Positions 43,748-51,853 of a DNA stretch of 64,000 nt are shown here, piece by piece. This DNA comes from Caballeronia temeraria (GTDB lineage Bacteria; Pseudomonadota; Gammaproteobacteria; Burkholderiales; Burkholderiaceae). The stretch covers positions 124,001 to 188,000 of the forward strand of contig NZ_FCOI02000014.1 of NCBI RefSeq assembly GCF_001544795.2, written 5' to 3'. Position 1 is the first letter of the stretch; the number at the start of each line of letters is the position of its first letter. Made by a program: the position numbers and the translations under genes. The notes beneath the pieces were generated by a model. It did not search any database. It saw only the letters and a program-made list of their open reading frames with translations, and was not told the DNA's origin.

Positions 43748-45300
43748 CGCGCATCTACGTACCGATCGATTCCGCCGCGCTCGCGCTGGGCGCGGAAGAC
43801 GTCGCCCAGGCCGTCGCGAGCGAGGCGCAAAAGCGCGGCCTCGACGTGCAACTCGTGCGCAATGGCTCGCGCGGCCTCTTCTATCTCGAACCGCTCGTCG
43901 AAGTCGAGACGCCGGACGGACGCGTCGGTTATGCGAACGTCGAAGCGGACGACGTCGCGTCGCTCTTCGATGCGGGCTTTCACGAAGGCCGCGCGCATGA
44001 GAAGAACGTCGGCATCGTCGACGAAATTCCGTATCTCAAGAACCAGCAGCGTCTGACGTTCGCGCGCATCGGCATCACGGATCCGCTGTCGATCGACGAT
44101 TACGTCGCGCTCGGCGGTCTCGAAGGCTTGCGCAACGTGCTCGACATGAACGGCGACGCCGTGTGTCAGGCGCTGCTCGATTCCGGCCTGCGCGGACGCG
44201 GCGGCGCGGCGTTTCCCGCCGGCATCAAATGGAAGACGGTGCGCGGCGCGCTGGCGGACCAGAAGTACATCGTCTGCAATGCCGACGAAGGCGACTCCGG
44301 CACCTTCTCCGACCGCCTCGTGATGGAAAGCGATCCGTACGTGCTGATCGAAGGCATGATCATCGCGGGCGTCGCGGTCGGCGCGACGCAGGGCTACATC
44401 TACGTGCGCAGCGAGTATCCGCATTCGATCGCGACGCTGAACCGCGCGATCGATAAAGCGCGCGATGCCGGCTGGCTCGGCGCGAGCGTGCTCGGCACGT
44501 CGCATGCGTTCGAGCTGGTCGTCGCGAAAGGCGCCGGCGCCTATGTGTGCGGCGAAGAAACCGCGCTGCTCGAATCGCTCGAAGGCAAACGCGGCATCGT
44601 GCGCGCGAAGCCGCCGGTTCCGGCGCTCACCGGGCTGTACGGCAAGCCGACGGTCATCAACAACGTCATCACGCTTGCGACGGTGCCGATCATCTTCGCG
44701 AAAGGCGCGGCCTTCTATCGCGACTTCGGCATGGGCCGATCCCGCGGCACGCTGCCCTTCCAGATCGCGGGCAACGTGAAGCAAGGCGGGCTCGTCGAAC
44801 TCGCGTTCGGCGTGACGCTGCGCGAACTGATCTACACCTACGGCGACGGCACCGCGAGCGGACGTCCCGCGCGCGCGGTGCAGGTCGGCGGTCCGCTCGG
44901 CACGTATCTGCCGGAAAGCCAGTGGGACATTCCGCTCGACTACGAGGAATACGCGAAGGTCGGCGCGGTGGTCGGCCACGGCGGGCTCGTCGTGCATGAC
45001 GACACGTCGAATCTCGCGGAACTCGCGCAATACGCGATGCACTTCTGCGCGCTCGAATCGTGCGGCAAGTGCACGCCGTGCCGCATCGGCTCGACGCGCG
45101 GCGAGGAAGTCATCGCGAAGATCCGCGAGGGCGATACGTCGGTGAAACAGATCACGCTCCTGCGCGAGCTGTGCGACACGATGGTGTCCGGCTCGCTCTG
45201 CGCGATGGGCGGCATGACGCCGTTCCCGGTGATGTCCGCGCTCGATCATTTCCCGGAAGATTTCGGACTGCCCCGCACGCCGGCGCAGAAAGCCGCATAA
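43744..45300 (+). CDS. fdsB: NAD-dependent formate dehydrogenase beta subunit
   Basis: 518-residue FMN- and NAD-binding NuoF-like diaphorase subunit. An N-terminal thioredoxin-like domain precedes GLRGRGGAAFPAGIKWKTVR, CNADEGDSGTFSDR and AGAYVCGEETALLESLEG (FMN/NADH), and ESCGKCTPCRIGS plus a distal Cys (SGSLCAMGG) for the [4Fe-4S] cluster. ATG 43744 overlaps the fdsG stop. Confidence 0.97.
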   Translation: MTRIYVPIDSAALALGAEDVAQAVASEAQKRGLDVQLVRNGSRGLFYLEPLVEVETPDGRVGYANVEADDVASLFDAGFHEGRAHEKNVGIVDEIPYLKNQQRLTFARIGITDPLSIDDYVALGGLEGLRNVLDMNGDAVCQALLDSGLRGRGGAAFPAGIKWKTVRGALADQKYIVCNADEGDSGTFSDRLVMESDPYVLIEGMIIAGVAVGATQGYIYVRSEYPHSIATLNRAIDKARDAGWLGASVLGTSHAFELVVAKGAGAYVCGEETALLESLEGKRGIVRAKPPVPALTGLYGKPTVINNVITLATVPIIFAKGAAFYRDFGMGRSRGTLPFQIAGNVKQGGLVELAFGVTLRELIYTYGDGTASGRPARAVQVGGPLGTYLPESQWDIPLDYEEYAKVGAVVGHGGLVVHDDTSNLAELAQYAMHFCALESCGKCTPCRIGSTRGEEVIAKIREGDTSVKQITLLRELCDTMVSGSLCAMGGMTPFPVMSALDHFPEDFGLPRTPAQKAA

Positions 45301-45311
45301 GGAGACAAACA

Positions 45312-48242
45312 ATGTCCAATACCATCAACGGCTGCGGCTCCGGCAACTGCGCGTGCAAGAGCGCGGCGTCGGTGCAGCGCCGCGATCCGTTCGACGAAAC
45401 CGATTTCGGCACGCCGCTGCGTCACGCCGATGTCGACGTGACGCTCGAAATCGACGGAGAAAGCGTGACGGTCCCCGCCGGCACGTCGGTCATGCGCGCC
45501 GCGATCGAAGCGGGCGTCAACGTGCCGAAGCTCTGCGCCACCGATTCGCTCGAACCGTGGGGCTCGTGCCGCCTGTGCCTCGTCGAGATCGAAGGCAAGC
45601 GCGGTTATCCGGCCTCGTGCACGACGCCCGTCGAAGCGGGCATGAAAGTGCGCACGCAAAGCGACAAGCTGCAATCGCTGCGCAAGAACGTGATGGAGCT
45701 TTATATCTCCGATCACCCGCTCGACTGCCTCACCTGCCCCGCCAACGGCGACTGCGAACTGCAGGACATGGCGGGCGTCGTGGGCTTGCGCGAAGTGCGC
45801 TACGGCTACGAAGGCGCGAATCACCTGAAGGACAAGAAGGACGAGTCGAATCCGTATTTCACCTACGATCCGTCGAAGTGCATCGTCTGCAACCGCTGCG
45901 TGCGCGCGTGCGAAGAAACGCAAGGCACGTTCGCGCTGACCATCGCGGGGCGCGGCTTCGAATCGCGGGTCGCGGCGAGCGAGAACGTGCCGTTCATGGA
46001 ATCCGAGTGCGTGTCGTGCGGCGCGTGCGTCGCCGCGTGCCCGACCGCGACGCTGCAGGAAAAGAGCGTCATCATGCTCGGCCAGGCGGAACATTCGGCC
46101 ATCACGACGTGCGCGTATTGCGGCGTCGGCTGCTCGCTCAAGGCCGAGATGAAGGGCAACACCGTCGTGCGCATGACGCCGAACAAGAACGGCCAGGCCA
46201 ATGAAGGCCACGCGTGCGTGAAGGGCCGCTTCGCGTGGGGTTACGCGACGCACAAGGACCGCATCAAGAAGCCGATGATCCGCGCGAAGATCACCGATCC
46301 GTGGCGTGAAGTGTCGTGGGAAGAGGCGCTCAACTATGCTGCGAGCGAGTTCCGCCGCATTCAGGACAAGTACGGGCGCGATTCGATCGGCGGGATTACG
46401 TCTTCGCGTTGCACGAACGAAGAAACGTACCTCGTGCAGAAGCTCGTGCGCGCCGCGTTCGGCAACAACAACGTCGATACCTGCGCGCGCGTTTGCCACT
46501 CGCCGACCGGCTACGGCCTGAAGTCGACGCTCGGCGAATCGGCGGGCACGCAGACGTTCGCATCGGTCGAGCAGTCGGACGTGATCATCGTGATGGGCGC
46601 GAATCCCACCGACGGCCATCCGGTCTTCGGCTCGCGCCTGAAGCGCCGCGTGCGTGAGGGCGCGAAGCTGATCGTGATCGATCCGCGCCGCATCGATATC
46701 GTCGATACGCCGCACGTGAAGGCGCAGTATCACCTGCAATTGCGCCCCGGCACGAACGTCGCGATGGTCAATTCGCTCGCGCACGTGATCGTCACCGAAG
46801 GCCTGCTGAAGGAAGACTTCATCGCCGAGCGCTGCGAGGAACGCGCGTTCGGTCAATGGCGCGATTTCGTCGCGAAGGAAGAGAACTCGCCCGAAGCGAT
46901 GGAAAGCGTCACCGGCGTGCCCGCCAAACAGGTGCGCGAAGCCGCGCGCGTGTACGCGACAGGCGGCAACGGCGCGATCTACTACGGACTCGGCGTCACC
47001 GAGCACGCGCAAGGCTCGACGACGGTCATGGGCATCGCCAATCTCGCGATGGCGACGGGCAACGTCGGCCGTGAAGGCGTCGGCGTGAATCCGCTGCGCG
47101 GCCAGAACAACGTGCAGGGCTCGTGCGACATGGGCTCGTTCCCGCATGAGCTGCCGGGCTATCGGCATATCAGCGATGCGGCCGTGCGCGCGCTCTTCGA
47201 AGAAGCCTGGGACGTGAAGCTGCAGCCGGAGCCGGGCCTGCGCATCCCGAACATGTTCGATGCCGCGATGCACGGCACCTTCATGGGCCTCTATTGCCAG
47301 GGCGAGGACATCGTCCAGTCGGACCCGAACACGCAGCATGTGGCCGATGCGCTGTCGTCGATGGAATGCATCGTCGTGCAGGACATCTTCCTCAACGAGA
47401 CGGCGAAGTACGCGCACGTGTTGCTGCCGGGTTCCACTTTCCTCGAAAAGGACGGCACGTTCACCAACGCCGAGCGCCGCATCTCGCGCGTGCGCAAGGT
47501 GATGCCGCCGCTCGCGGGCTACTCCGACTGGGAAGTGACGATCAAGCTCTCTCGCGCGCTCGGCTACGAGATGAGCTACGCGAATCCGTCCGAGATCATG
47601 GATGAGATCGCGCGTCTCACGCCGACCTTCCACGGCGTTTCGTACGATCGTCTCGACGAGCTCGGCAGCATTCAATGGCCGTGCAACGAGAAGGCGCCGG
47701 ACGGCACGCCGACGATGCACATCGACGAATTCGTGCGCGGCAAGGGGCGCTTCGTCATCACCAAGTTCATCGCGACGCCGGAGAAGGTCACGCGCAAGTA
47801 TCCGTTGCTGCTCACGACGGGGCGCATCCTGTCGCAGTACAACGTCGGCGCGCAGACGCGGCGCACGGAGAACTCGCGCTGGCACGACGAGGATCGGCTC
47901 GAGATTCATCCGGTCGATGCGGAAGATCGCGGCATCAAGATGGACGACTGGGTCGGCATCGAGTCGCGCGCGGGGCAGACCGTGCTGCGCGCGCAGATCT
48001 CGGAGCGCATGCAGCCGGGCGTCGTCTATACGACGTTCCACTTTCCCGAATCGGGCGCGAACGTCATCACGACGGACTCGTCCGACTGGGCGACCAACTG
48101 TCCGGAGTACAAGGTGACGGCGGTGCAGGTCATGCCGGTGGAACAGCCGTCGCAATGGCAGCAGGACTATTCGCGCTTCAACACGCAGCAGCTCGAGCTG
48201 ATGAACATGCGCGACGTCGCGCCGACCACTTCAGGAAAATAA
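45312..48242 (+). CDS. fdsA: NAD-dependent formate dehydrogenase alpha subunit
   Basis: 976-residue molybdenum catalytic subunit. Order: N-terminal [2Fe-2S] domain (EPWGSCRLCLVEIEGKRGYP), a His/Cys cluster region (DHPLDCLTCPANGDCELQ), two ferredoxin-like [4Fe-4S] motifs (CIVCNRCVRACEE and CVSCGACVAACPT), the MGD-domain cluster (CAYCGVGCSL), and the active-site CHSPTGYGLKS, in which Cys takes the place of selenocysteine. The C-terminal MGD-binding domain ends near 48242. GGAG precedes the ATG. fdsD starts four bases later. Confidence 0.98.
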   Translation: MSNTINGCGSGNCACKSAASVQRRDPFDETDFGTPLRHADVDVTLEIDGESVTVPAGTSVMRAAIEAGVNVPKLCATDSLEPWGSCRLCLVEIEGKRGYPASCTTPVEAGMKVRTQSDKLQSLRKNVMELYISDHPLDCLTCPANGDCELQDMAGVVGLREVRYGYEGANHLKDKKDESNPYFTYDPSKCIVCNRCVRACEETQGTFALTIAGRGFESRVAASENVPFMESECVSCGACVAACPTATLQEKSVIMLGQAEHSAITTCAYCGVGCSLKAEMKGNTVVRMTPNKNGQANEGHACVKGRFAWGYATHKDRIKKPMIRAKITDPWREVSWEEALNYAASEFRRIQDKYGRDSIGGITSSRCTNEETYLVQKLVRAAFGNNNVDTCARVCHSPTGYGLKSTLGESAGTQTFASVEQSDVIIVMGANPTDGHPVFGSRLKRRVREGAKLIVIDPRRIDIVDTPHVKAQYHLQLRPGTNVAMVNSLAHVIVTEGLLKEDFIAERCEERAFGQWRDFVAKEENSPEAMESVTGVPAKQVREAARVYATGGNGAIYYGLGVTEHAQGSTTVMGIANLAMATGNVGREGVGVNPLRGQNNVQGSCDMGSFPHELPGYRHISDAAVRALFEEAWDVKLQPEPGLRIPNMFDAAMHGTFMGLYCQGEDIVQSDPNTQHVADALSSMECIVVQDIFLNETAKYAHVLLPGSTFLEKDGTFTNAERRISRVRKVMPPLAGYSDWEVTIKLSRALGYEMSYANPSEIMDEIARLTPTFHGVSYDRLDELGSIQWPCNEKAPDGTPTMHIDEFVRGKGRFVITKFIATPEKVTRKYPLLLTTGRILSQYNVGAQTRRTENSRWHDEDRLEIHPVDAEDRGIKMDDWVGIESRAGQTVLRAQISERMQPGVVYTTFHFPESGANVITTDSSDWATNCPEYKVTAVQVMPVEQPSQWQQDYSRFNTQQLELMNMRDVAPTTSGK

Positions 48243-48245
48243 CGA

Positions 48246-48491
48246 ATGGACCTCGACAACCTGATCGAGATGGCGAATCGCATCGGCGAATTTTTCGATT
48301 CGATGCCGGATCGCGCCGAAGCCGTCGATAGCGTCGCGGATCATATCCGCCGTTTCTGGGAACCGCGCATGCGGCTCGCGATTCTCGCCGCGCTCGACGA
48401 TCCGGAGGCGAGCGCGGCGATGGAGCCGATCGTGCGGGAGGCGCTCAATCTGCATAGAGCCGACCTTCAGCCGAAGACCGCGACCGCCTGA
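48246..48491 (+). CDS. fdsD: Formate dehydrogenase delta subunit
   Basis: 81-residue helical protein: LDNLIEMANRIGEFFDSMPD, VADHIRRFWEPRMRLAILAA. It belongs to FdsD, an accessory or structural subunit of soluble formate dehydrogenases whose exact role is unclear. Last gene of the operon, followed by a terminator. No FdhD/FdsC gene lies between fdsA and fdsD. Confidence 0.93.
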   Translation: MDLDNLIEMANRIGEFFDSMPDRAEAVDSVADHIRRFWEPRMRLAILAALDDPEASAAMEPIVREALNLHRADLQPKTATA

Positions 48492-48500
48492 AACCGCTCG

Positions 48501-48526
48501 AAGCCCCGCCACCGCGGGGCTTTTTT
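48501..48526 (+). terminator. Terminator of the fds operon
   Basis: AAGCCCCGC-CACC-GCGGGGCTT with six T. Confidence 0.9.
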
Positions 48527-50262
48527 CAATCCTCGCGATATTCCCGTTGCGGCTGCCGCTCGGCGCTCGTGTCCTGCGCGCCGAACCACGTTTCGCAGTG
48601 ACGCAAGAGCGCGTGCACATCCGATGGCGCCCGTCCGCGCGCGGCGATATAGCCATCCGGTCGCACGAGATAGAACGCCGGGCGCGTGCGGCCGTAGTTG
48701 TCGGTGAGCGAATTCGCGCTTTCGCCGTGCGTATCCGTGATGCGCCACACGCGCACCGCGTTCGGCAGAATCGCTTCGATGGACTTCGCGAGGCCGTCGA
48801 GATCCGGATCGCGCATCGCGTGTGCAACGGTGATGGTCGCGGGCGCGAGCGCGATATCGTCTTCGCCCGACGGATTCACGAGCAGAAAGAGCGAGAAGCA
48901 GCCGGGATCGTGCAGATCGTAAAGGCAGCCGACGCCCGGCAGACGCCCGAGCGGTCCGTCGATGACGTGCACGCGCGCATCGGGCGCGCGCTCGCCCGCG
49001 CGCGGGCCGCCGTCGAGCAGCCGCTCCAGCGTGAGCGGGCTCTTGCGATAGTTGATCGACAGTTCGCTGACCGTGCGCCGCATCGCGTCGCGCAACGGGC
49101 CGATCGCGGCCAGCGCGGGCATCACGTGCTCGCGCATCAGCTTCATCGGGCCGTGCTCGGCGCCGGCCATTTGCGTGAGCAGGCTCGATTGCCGCAGCAC
49201 GTCGCGCTCGATCGGATGCCGCTCCGTGTGATAGCTGTCGAGCAGCCGCTCGGGCGCGCCGCCCGCGAGCATGCGCGCGATCTTCCAGCCGAGATTGAAC
49301 GCTTCCTGGATGCCGGTGTTCATGCCCTGCGCGCCGGCGGGACTGTGCACGTGCGCCGAATCGCCCGCGAGGAACACGCGCTCCATGCGCAGCTTGTCGA
49401 CCATGCGGCTGTTCAAATGAAAATACGACGACCACGTCATGTTCGACAGCGCGATCTTGTGATGCACACGCCGCTCGACGAGCGCGCGGCATTCATCGAG
49501 CGTCGGGCCGCTCTTTGCGCCAGCCGCGTTGACCGCGTTCGCGGCCGGCGGCGGCAGGTCGGCGATCAGGCGCGCGCGGTCGCCGCCCATCGGGAAAAGC
49601 GCGGCGAGGCCTTCGCCTGAAGCGAAGATATGGAATTCGTCGTCTGGCCAGTCGCAGTCCGCCTGGAGATCGGCGAGCAGATACGTTTGATCGAACGTCT
49701 TGCCGTCGAAACCGATGCCGAGCCGATGCCGAACGAAGCTGTGCGCGCCATCGGCGGCGATCAGATACGACGGCCGCAACACTTCGTCGCGTCCATTCGG
49801 ATGACGCAGTGTCGCCTGCAAACCCGCCGAACCTTGCGAGACATCGACCGCTTCGACGCCGCGTTCGATATCGACGTGATAACTCGCGAGATGCTCGGCG
49901 AGCAGGCGTTCGGTCTGCGATTGTTCGAGAAAGAGCAGATACGGATAACGCGTCTGCAAGGGATCGAAGTCGAGGCGCGCGAGGCGCTGCCCGTTCGAAT
50001 AGAGATTCGCGACGCGCGCGCGATGACCGAGTTCGAGAAACGGTTTGACGACGCGATGCTGCTCGAAGAGTTCGAGCGTGCGCGCCTGAATGCCGATCGC
50101 GCGGGAATACGGCGACGGCTCGCGCGCTTTGTCCACGAGCCGCACCGGAATGTGCGCGCGCGAGAGACTCATCGCGGCGGCGAGGCCCGTCGGACCGGCG
50201 CCGACGATCAGAACGGGCGCCACGTCCAGCTTGTCGTTCGGATTCAGCTTTGGCGCGAACAT
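48526..50262 (-). CDS. FAD-dependent monooxygenase, PheA/TfdB type
   Basis: 578-residue class A flavoprotein hydroxylase. FAD site APVLIVGAGPTGLAAAMSLS; the DG motif in LIAADGAHSFVRHRLG; second FAD motif FLAGDSAHVHSPAGAQGMNT. The C-terminal 150 residues form the thioredoxin-like domain of phenol-hydroxylase-type enzymes (RVWRITDTHGESANSLTDNY). These hydroxylate aromatic compounds; no aromatic-degradation genes are adjacent, so the substrate is open. Confidence 0.9.
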   Translation of the reverse strand: MFAPKLNPNDKLDVAPVLIVGAGPTGLAAAMSLSRAHIPVRLVDKAREPSPYSRAIGIQARTLELFEQHRVVKPFLELGHRARVANLYSNGQRLARLDFDPLQTRYPYLLFLEQSQTERLLAEHLASYHVDIERGVEAVDVSQGSAGLQATLRHPNGRDEVLRPSYLIAADGAHSFVRHRLGIGFDGKTFDQTYLLADLQADCDWPDDEFHIFASGEGLAALFPMGGDRARLIADLPPPAANAVNAAGAKSGPTLDECRALVERRVHHKIALSNMTWSSYFHLNSRMVDKLRMERVFLAGDSAHVHSPAGAQGMNTGIQEAFNLGWKIARMLAGGAPERLLDSYHTERHPIERDVLRQSSLLTQMAGAEHGPMKLMREHVMPALAAIGPLRDAMRRTVSELSINYRKSPLTLERLLDGGPRAGERAPDARVHVIDGPLGRLPGVGCLYDLHDPGCFSLFLLVNPSGEDDIALAPATITVAHAMRDPDLDGLAKSIEAILPNAVRVWRITDTHGESANSLTDNYGRTRPAFYLVRPDGYIAARGRAPSDVHALLRHCETWFGAQDTSAERQPQREYRED

Positions 50263-50320
50263 GCGGTCGTTCCTCCCTGAAGCGTCACGCGCTCTAGTGT
50301 ACGCCCGAGAAACTCGCGTG

Positions 50321-51331
50321 CTAGTGAGCGTGGCCTCGCTCGTTCAGCACGCAGGCGTGGCAGGCCTCGCCGAACTCCACCTGCACGGTCGCGTGATGCA
50401 TCGCGTATTCGCTGCGCAATGTCGTGACGACGTCCTGCACGAACACATCGCCGGGATGGCCTTGCGGCATCACGAGATGCACGGTGAGCGCGTTCTCGGT
50501 GGTGGAAAGCGCCCAGACGTGCAGGTCGTGGACGTCGCGCACGCCGGGAAGCTGGTTCAGATACCGCTCGATGCGCGGCATGTCGACGGAGGGCGGAACG
50601 GCGGCCATCGCGAGGCGCATCGCATCGCGCCCGAGTCCCCAGGTGCCATAGACAATCACCGATACGACGATCAGGCTCATCAGCGGATCGAGCCAGCTCG
50701 CGCCCGTGAACAGGATGATGAGGCCGCTCACCGCGACGGCGGCGGAGATGGCGGCATCGGCGGCCATGTGTATGAAGGCGCCGCGCACATTGAGGTCTTC
50801 CTTGCTGCCGCGCATGAAGAGCCACGCGGAGAAGCCGTTCACGACCATGCCGAGCGTCGCGACGATGAACACGTCGAACCCCGCGACGGGCGCCGGATTG
50901 ATGAGCCGCTGGATCGCTTCGAGCACGATCGCGCCGCACGCGAACAGCAAAAGCGCGGCGTTGGCGAGCGATGCCAGTATCGACGAGCTGCCGAGCCCGA
51001 ACGTGTAGCGCGCGTTCGGCTGACGCTTGCCGAGCCACACGGCGCCCCAGGCGAGCAAGAGGCCGAGCACGTCGGAGAGATTGTGGCCGGCATCGGCGAG
51101 CAGCGCGGTCGAATGCGCGAGAAAGCCGTAGATGCCCTGCACGACCACGATCAGCACGTTCAGCCCGACCGCGAGCGCGAACGTGCGGCCCTGCCCTTCC
51201 TGCGGCGCGCCGTGATGGTGATGGCCGTGCGCGCCGTGCCCGTGCGAATGCCCGTGCTCGTGCTCGTGCTTGTGGTCATGTCCTTCGTGATGAGCGTGGT
51301 GCTCGTGTTCGTCGTGCTGATGCGTGCTCAT
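50321..51331 (-). CDS. Cation diffusion facilitator exporter (DmeF/CzcD type)
   Basis: 336-residue metal/H+ antiporter. The first 45 residues are very rich in His (over 20), a likely cytosolic metal-binding tail. Six hydrophobic segments carry metal-site HxxxD pairs: ALLADAGHNLSDVLGLLLAW and FIHMAADAAISAAVAVSG. The C-terminal domain (GVRDVHDLHVWALSTTENAL) is the dimerising metal-binding fold. Zn, Co, Ni or Cd are all possible. It follows the ArsR-type gene by 25 bases. Confidence 0.93.
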   Translation of the reverse strand: MSTHQHDEHEHHAHHEGHDHKHEHEHGHSHGHGAHGHHHHGAPQEGQGRTFALAVGLNVLIVVVQGIYGFLAHSTALLADAGHNLSDVLGLLLAWGAVWLGKRQPNARYTFGLGSSSILASLANAALLLFACGAIVLEAIQRLINPAPVAGFDVFIVATLGMVVNGFSAWLFMRGSKEDLNVRGAFIHMAADAAISAAVAVSGLIILFTGASWLDPLMSLIVVSVIVYGTWGLGRDAMRLAMAAVPPSVDMPRIERYLNQLPGVRDVHDLHVWALSTTENALTVHLVMPQGHPGDVFVQDVVTTLRSEYAMHHATVQVEFGEACHACVLNERGHAH

Positions 51332-51356
51332 CGGCGTGCTCTTCGTTCGGTAAGTT

Positions 51357-51713
51357 TCATTCGATATCCGTGGCGTCGGCCTGCGGCTCCGCGACGTGCT
51401 CCAGCAACTCGCCGAGCATCGCGCTGATATGCCGGTCCGCCGCCACGTAAAAGACCTGCTTGCCCTGCCGCTCGGCCCGTACGATCCGCGCCGCGCGCAG
51501 CAGCCGCAGATGATGGCTCACCAGCGACGCCGACAGCCCGAGCAGCTCCGCGATCGCCCCGACCGCGCGCTTCTGTTCGACGCACGCGAGCACGATGCGC
51601 AGGCGCGTCGGATCGCCGAGCAGACGGAACAGATCGGCGAGCGGCACGACGCGGTCATCGGACGTGACCGGCGCTGCGGCAGCCACCGCGGAAGGAGTGG
51701 AATCGGAAGACAT
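51357..51713 (-). CDS. ArsR/SmtB-family metal-responsive repressor
   Basis: 118-residue winged-helix repressor. FRLLGDPTRLRIVLACVEQK, then HTH AIAELLGLSASLVSHHLRLL and RIVRAERQGKQVFYVAADRH. The last helix contains D-x-H then H and E at +13 and +16 from D (DRHISAMLGELLEHVAE), the alpha-5 metal set of SmtB. No alpha-3N Cys site is present. ATG 51713 is taken over 51728. It precedes the CDF exporter in one operon, and a palindrome upstream is its likely operator. Confidence 0.92.
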   Translation of the reverse strand: MSSDSTPSAVAAAAPVTSDDRVVPLADLFRLLGDPTRLRIVLACVEQKRAVGAIAELLGLSASLVSHHLRLLRAARIVRAERQGKQVFYVAADRHISAMLGELLEHVAEPQADATDIE

Positions 51714-51723
51714 GGATATAGGC

Positions 51724-51749
51724 AACATATGAATACGTGTTCATATGTT
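51724..51749. promoter_or_regulatory. Operator palindrome for the ArsR/SmtB repressor
   Basis: Perfect ten-base arms AACATATGAA / TTCATATGTT around TACGTG, 11 bases upstream of the repressor start. ATATGAA/TTCATAT half sites are typical of SmtB-like operators. Confidence 0.8.
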
Positions 51750-51853
51750 AAGTGCCATCGCCGCAACATGTCAATCCGGCTTTGGCGGGGCACGGTCGCG
51801 GGTGTGGGAAAATGCGGGGTTTGCTTCTCTGGGACGGCAGTTTCTCCCCCGCC

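Noticed and set aside
46480..46510. Possible selenocysteine in formate dehydrogenase alpha.
   Set aside because: The active-site position is an ordinary Cys codon in CHSPTGYG and the frame is uninterrupted.
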